6,914 bases of DNA from Chloroflexota bacterium. GTDB lineage: Bacteria; Chloroflexota; Limnocylindria; Limnocylindrales; CSP1-4. This document shows, piece by piece, positions 5,411-6,914 of this stretch. The stretch is taken from the NCBI GenBank assembly GCA_027346765.1, contig DAIERN010000077.1:1-6914 (forward strand). Reading direction: 5' to 3'. Below the pieces are notes generated by a model that was not told the DNA's origin, did not search any database, and saw only the letters and a program-made list of their open reading frames with translations. Made by a program: the position numbers and the translations under genes. Each line of letters opens with the position of its first letter. Position 1 is the stretch's first letter.

Positions 5411-6914
5411 GTGTCCAACTTGAAGCAGCTCGTCGACGACTTCCTGAAAAATGAATACGAGACCTCGCCGGTGATGGCGACGACACTCGGCCTGACCGAG
5501 TACGACGAGCGGCTGGACGACATGTCGGCGGCCTCATTCGCCAAGCGCGACTCCGACGCCGCCGACTGGCTCAAACGCTTCGAATCGGTGGACCCGTCAA
5601 CACTCGACTTCGACGACCAGATCGACCGCGACCTCGCGATCGCGACGTTGCGCGGCCGGACGATCGGCGCCGACTGGCAGGTCTGGAAGCGCGACCCCAC
5701 GATCTACTCGGGGCCCATCCTGGGTGGCCTCTTCAGCCTGTTCCTGCACCGGCTCCGGCCCACTGCAGATCTGGTCGACGCCGCCGTGGCGCGGCTCGAG
5801 CAGGTGCCGGAAGCTCTGGCGCAGGCCACGGCCAACCTCGATCCGGCCCTGGGCGCGAAGCTGATCCTCGAGCGCGGCATGGGCTCGGCCAAGGCCGGCG
5901 GCGCGTACGTGCGCAACATGCTCATGGACGAGGCGGAAACGGACGAGCAGAGAGAGCGCCTGCGCGCGGCGGGCGCCAAGGCGGGCGATGCTTTCGACGC
6001 TTTCGTCGCGCACCTGGCAAGCCTCATCGACAAGGCAAGCGGCACCTGGGCGTACGGCGAGGAGCGCTACAGCCGCCAGCTGCGCGAGCGCGAGGCGCTG
6101 AACTTCGATGCGCGCACGCTGCGCGAGATGGGTCAGGCGGAGTACGACCGGCTGGACGCGGAGATGAGCCAGCTCGCCCGTGATGCCAGGGGCGACTCAG
6201 ACTGGCGCAAGGTGCTCGAGGATGCGAACGAGGACCACCCCGCGACCGAAGAGGAGATGCGCGCGGAGTACGCCGAGTGGACGCAGAAGTCGCACGACTT
6301 CCTGGCCGCGACCGGACTGGTGTCGCTGCCCGAAGGCGAGCGGTGCGAGGTCGAGCCGTCGCCGTTCTTCCAGCGGCCGCTCCTGGCGGTCGCGTCGTAC
6401 ATCGGGCCGCCGGCGTTCAGCAACACCCTCACCGGCCACTTCTTCGTGCCCTTCGCGCCTGAGGGCACGTCGCCGGAGGAGGTGCAGAAGCGTCTCGAGG
6501 GCAACTGCAGCGCAGGCATCCCCACGACCGCCGTGCACGAGGCGTATCCGGGTCACCACTGGCATATCAGCTGGAGCAAGGTCCACGCGCCCAAGCTGTG
6601 CGTCGTGCTGAGCACGCCCTACTTCAGCGAGGGCTGGGCGCTTTACGCCGAGCGCGTCATGCGCGAGCGCGGCTTCTTCGAGGACCCGCTGCACGTCCTC
6701 AATCACCTCGAGGCGACGATCTTCCGCGCCGCGCGCATTGTGGTCGACACGTCGCTCCACATGGGCGAGATGACCTACGACGAGGGCGTGTGCGTGACGC
6801 TGCCCGAGCTCCTCGCCCAGGGCTGGTCTGCCCGCGAAATCAGGTACTTCTTGCTTCGCACGCATTATCGTCAGCCCGTGCGTCTCGAGCAGAGCGCCCT
6901 GGACGACGCGCGCG
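5411..6914 (+). CDS. DUF885 putative zinc metallopeptidase, C-terminus switched to CysRS-like sequence (3' partial)
   Basis: An open frame of 501 codons from GTG 5411 to the window edge. Residues 1-460 match the DUF885 family: an N-terminal LGLTEYDERLDDMS block (around 27-40), RDPTIY (94-99), then HEAYPGHH at 376-383 and SEGWALYAERV from 406. H376, E377, H382/H383 and E407 are the likely zinc and catalytic residues, by analogy with gluzincin-type peptidases. VVDTSLHMGEMTYDEG (to ~459) is the usual segment before the C-terminal domain. No signal peptide is seen, so it is probably a cytoplasmic hydrolase or carboxypeptidase-like enzyme of unknown substrate. From about residue 461 the expected DUF885 C-terminal domain is missing and the frame continues as cysteinyl-tRNA synthetase-like sequence. 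The protein as read may be non-functional, or the junction may be an assembly error. Confidence 0.85.
   Translation, partial: MSNLKQLVDDFLKNEYETSPVMATTLGLTEYDERLDDMSAASFAKRDSDAADWLKRFESVDPSTLDFDDQIDRDLAIATLRGRTIGADWQVWKRDPTIYSGPILGGLFSLFLHRLRPTADLVDAAVARLEQVPEALAQATANLDPALGAKLILERGMGSAKAGGAYVRNMLMDEAETDEQRERLRAAGAKAGDAFDAFVAHLASLIDKASGTWAYGEERYSRQLREREALNFDARTLREMGQAEYDRLDAEMSQLARDARGDSDWRKVLEDANEDHPATEEEMRAEYAEWTQKSHDFLAATGLVSLPEGERCEVEPSPFFQRPLLAVASYIGPPAFSNTLTGHFFVPFAPEGTSPEEVQKRLEGNCSAGIPTTAVHEAYPGHHWHISWSKVHAPKLCVVLSTPYFSEGWALYAERVMRERGFFEDPLHVLNHLEATIFRAARIVVDTSLHMGEMTYDEGVCVTLPELLAQGWSAREIRYFLLRTHYRQPVRLEQSALDDAR
6788..6914 (+). other. Cysteinyl-tRNA synthetase-like segment fused in frame to DUF885
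   Basis: Residues 461-501 of the last frame read as a VTLPELLAQGW block, then REIRYFLLRTHYRQPV, then LDDAR. This pattern is characteristic of the part of CysRS that directly follows the KMSKSLGN loop (typically VTL-x-DLL, then R-x-IRY-x-LL-x-x-HYR-x-P, then the L-x-x-AR helix). The HIGH motif, zinc site and KMSKS loop are absent from the window. The junction lies near 6785-6793, where the DUF885 codons Gly-Val meet the CysRS codons. Recognition is from memory of the family, not from an alignment. Confidence 0.65.

Noticed and set aside
6197..6865. A 222-residue open frame on the - strand opposite the DUF885 gene
   Set aside because: The + strand carries HEAYPGHH and other DUF885 motifs throughout this region; the antisense product looks like a compositional artefact.

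Overview
The window is a dense, high-GC stretch with all recognised genes on the + strand. Gaps are 0 to 21 bases, with several start/stop overlaps and frequent GTG starts. No tRNA, rRNA, CRISPR array, insertion sequence or long intergenic region was seen. Gene content and style fit a GC-rich, uncultured free-living bacterium of the Chloroflexota or Actinomycetota type. That is an inference from composition and family flavour, not a placement.

Layout: (1) a CCA-adding enzyme / poly(A) polymerase-family nucleotidyltransferase with an HD domain, probably cut at its 5' end by the window edge; (2) a small two-repeat TPR protein that overlaps it by four bases; (3) a GalE-type UDP-glucose 4-epimerase; (4) a 234-residue protein with the fold signatures of an ATP-dependent DNA ligase adenylation domain but without the catalytic lysine; (5) a GNAT acetyltransferase with a long C-terminal half; (6) an endonuclease III-like DNA glycosylase/AP lyase; (7) a DUF885 putative metallopeptidase that runs off the 3' edge.

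Genes 4, 5 and 6 are joined by one-base stop/start overlaps (TAGTG, TGATG), so they are probably translated together. A TANNNT box six bases before the ATG of gene 4 could give this trio its own leaderless promoter.

Three things stand out. The ligase-like protein keeps motif IV but has lost the motif I lysine, the motif III glutamate and the motif V lysines, so it should be unable to adenylylate. The endonuclease III homologue has His exactly where the second iron-sulfur cysteine should be (C-x6-H-x2-C-x5-C). The last ~125 bases of the DUF885 frame switch, without a stop, into sequence characteristic of cysteinyl-tRNA synthetase just after its KMSKS loop. This is either a real fusion or deletion, or an assembly chimera.
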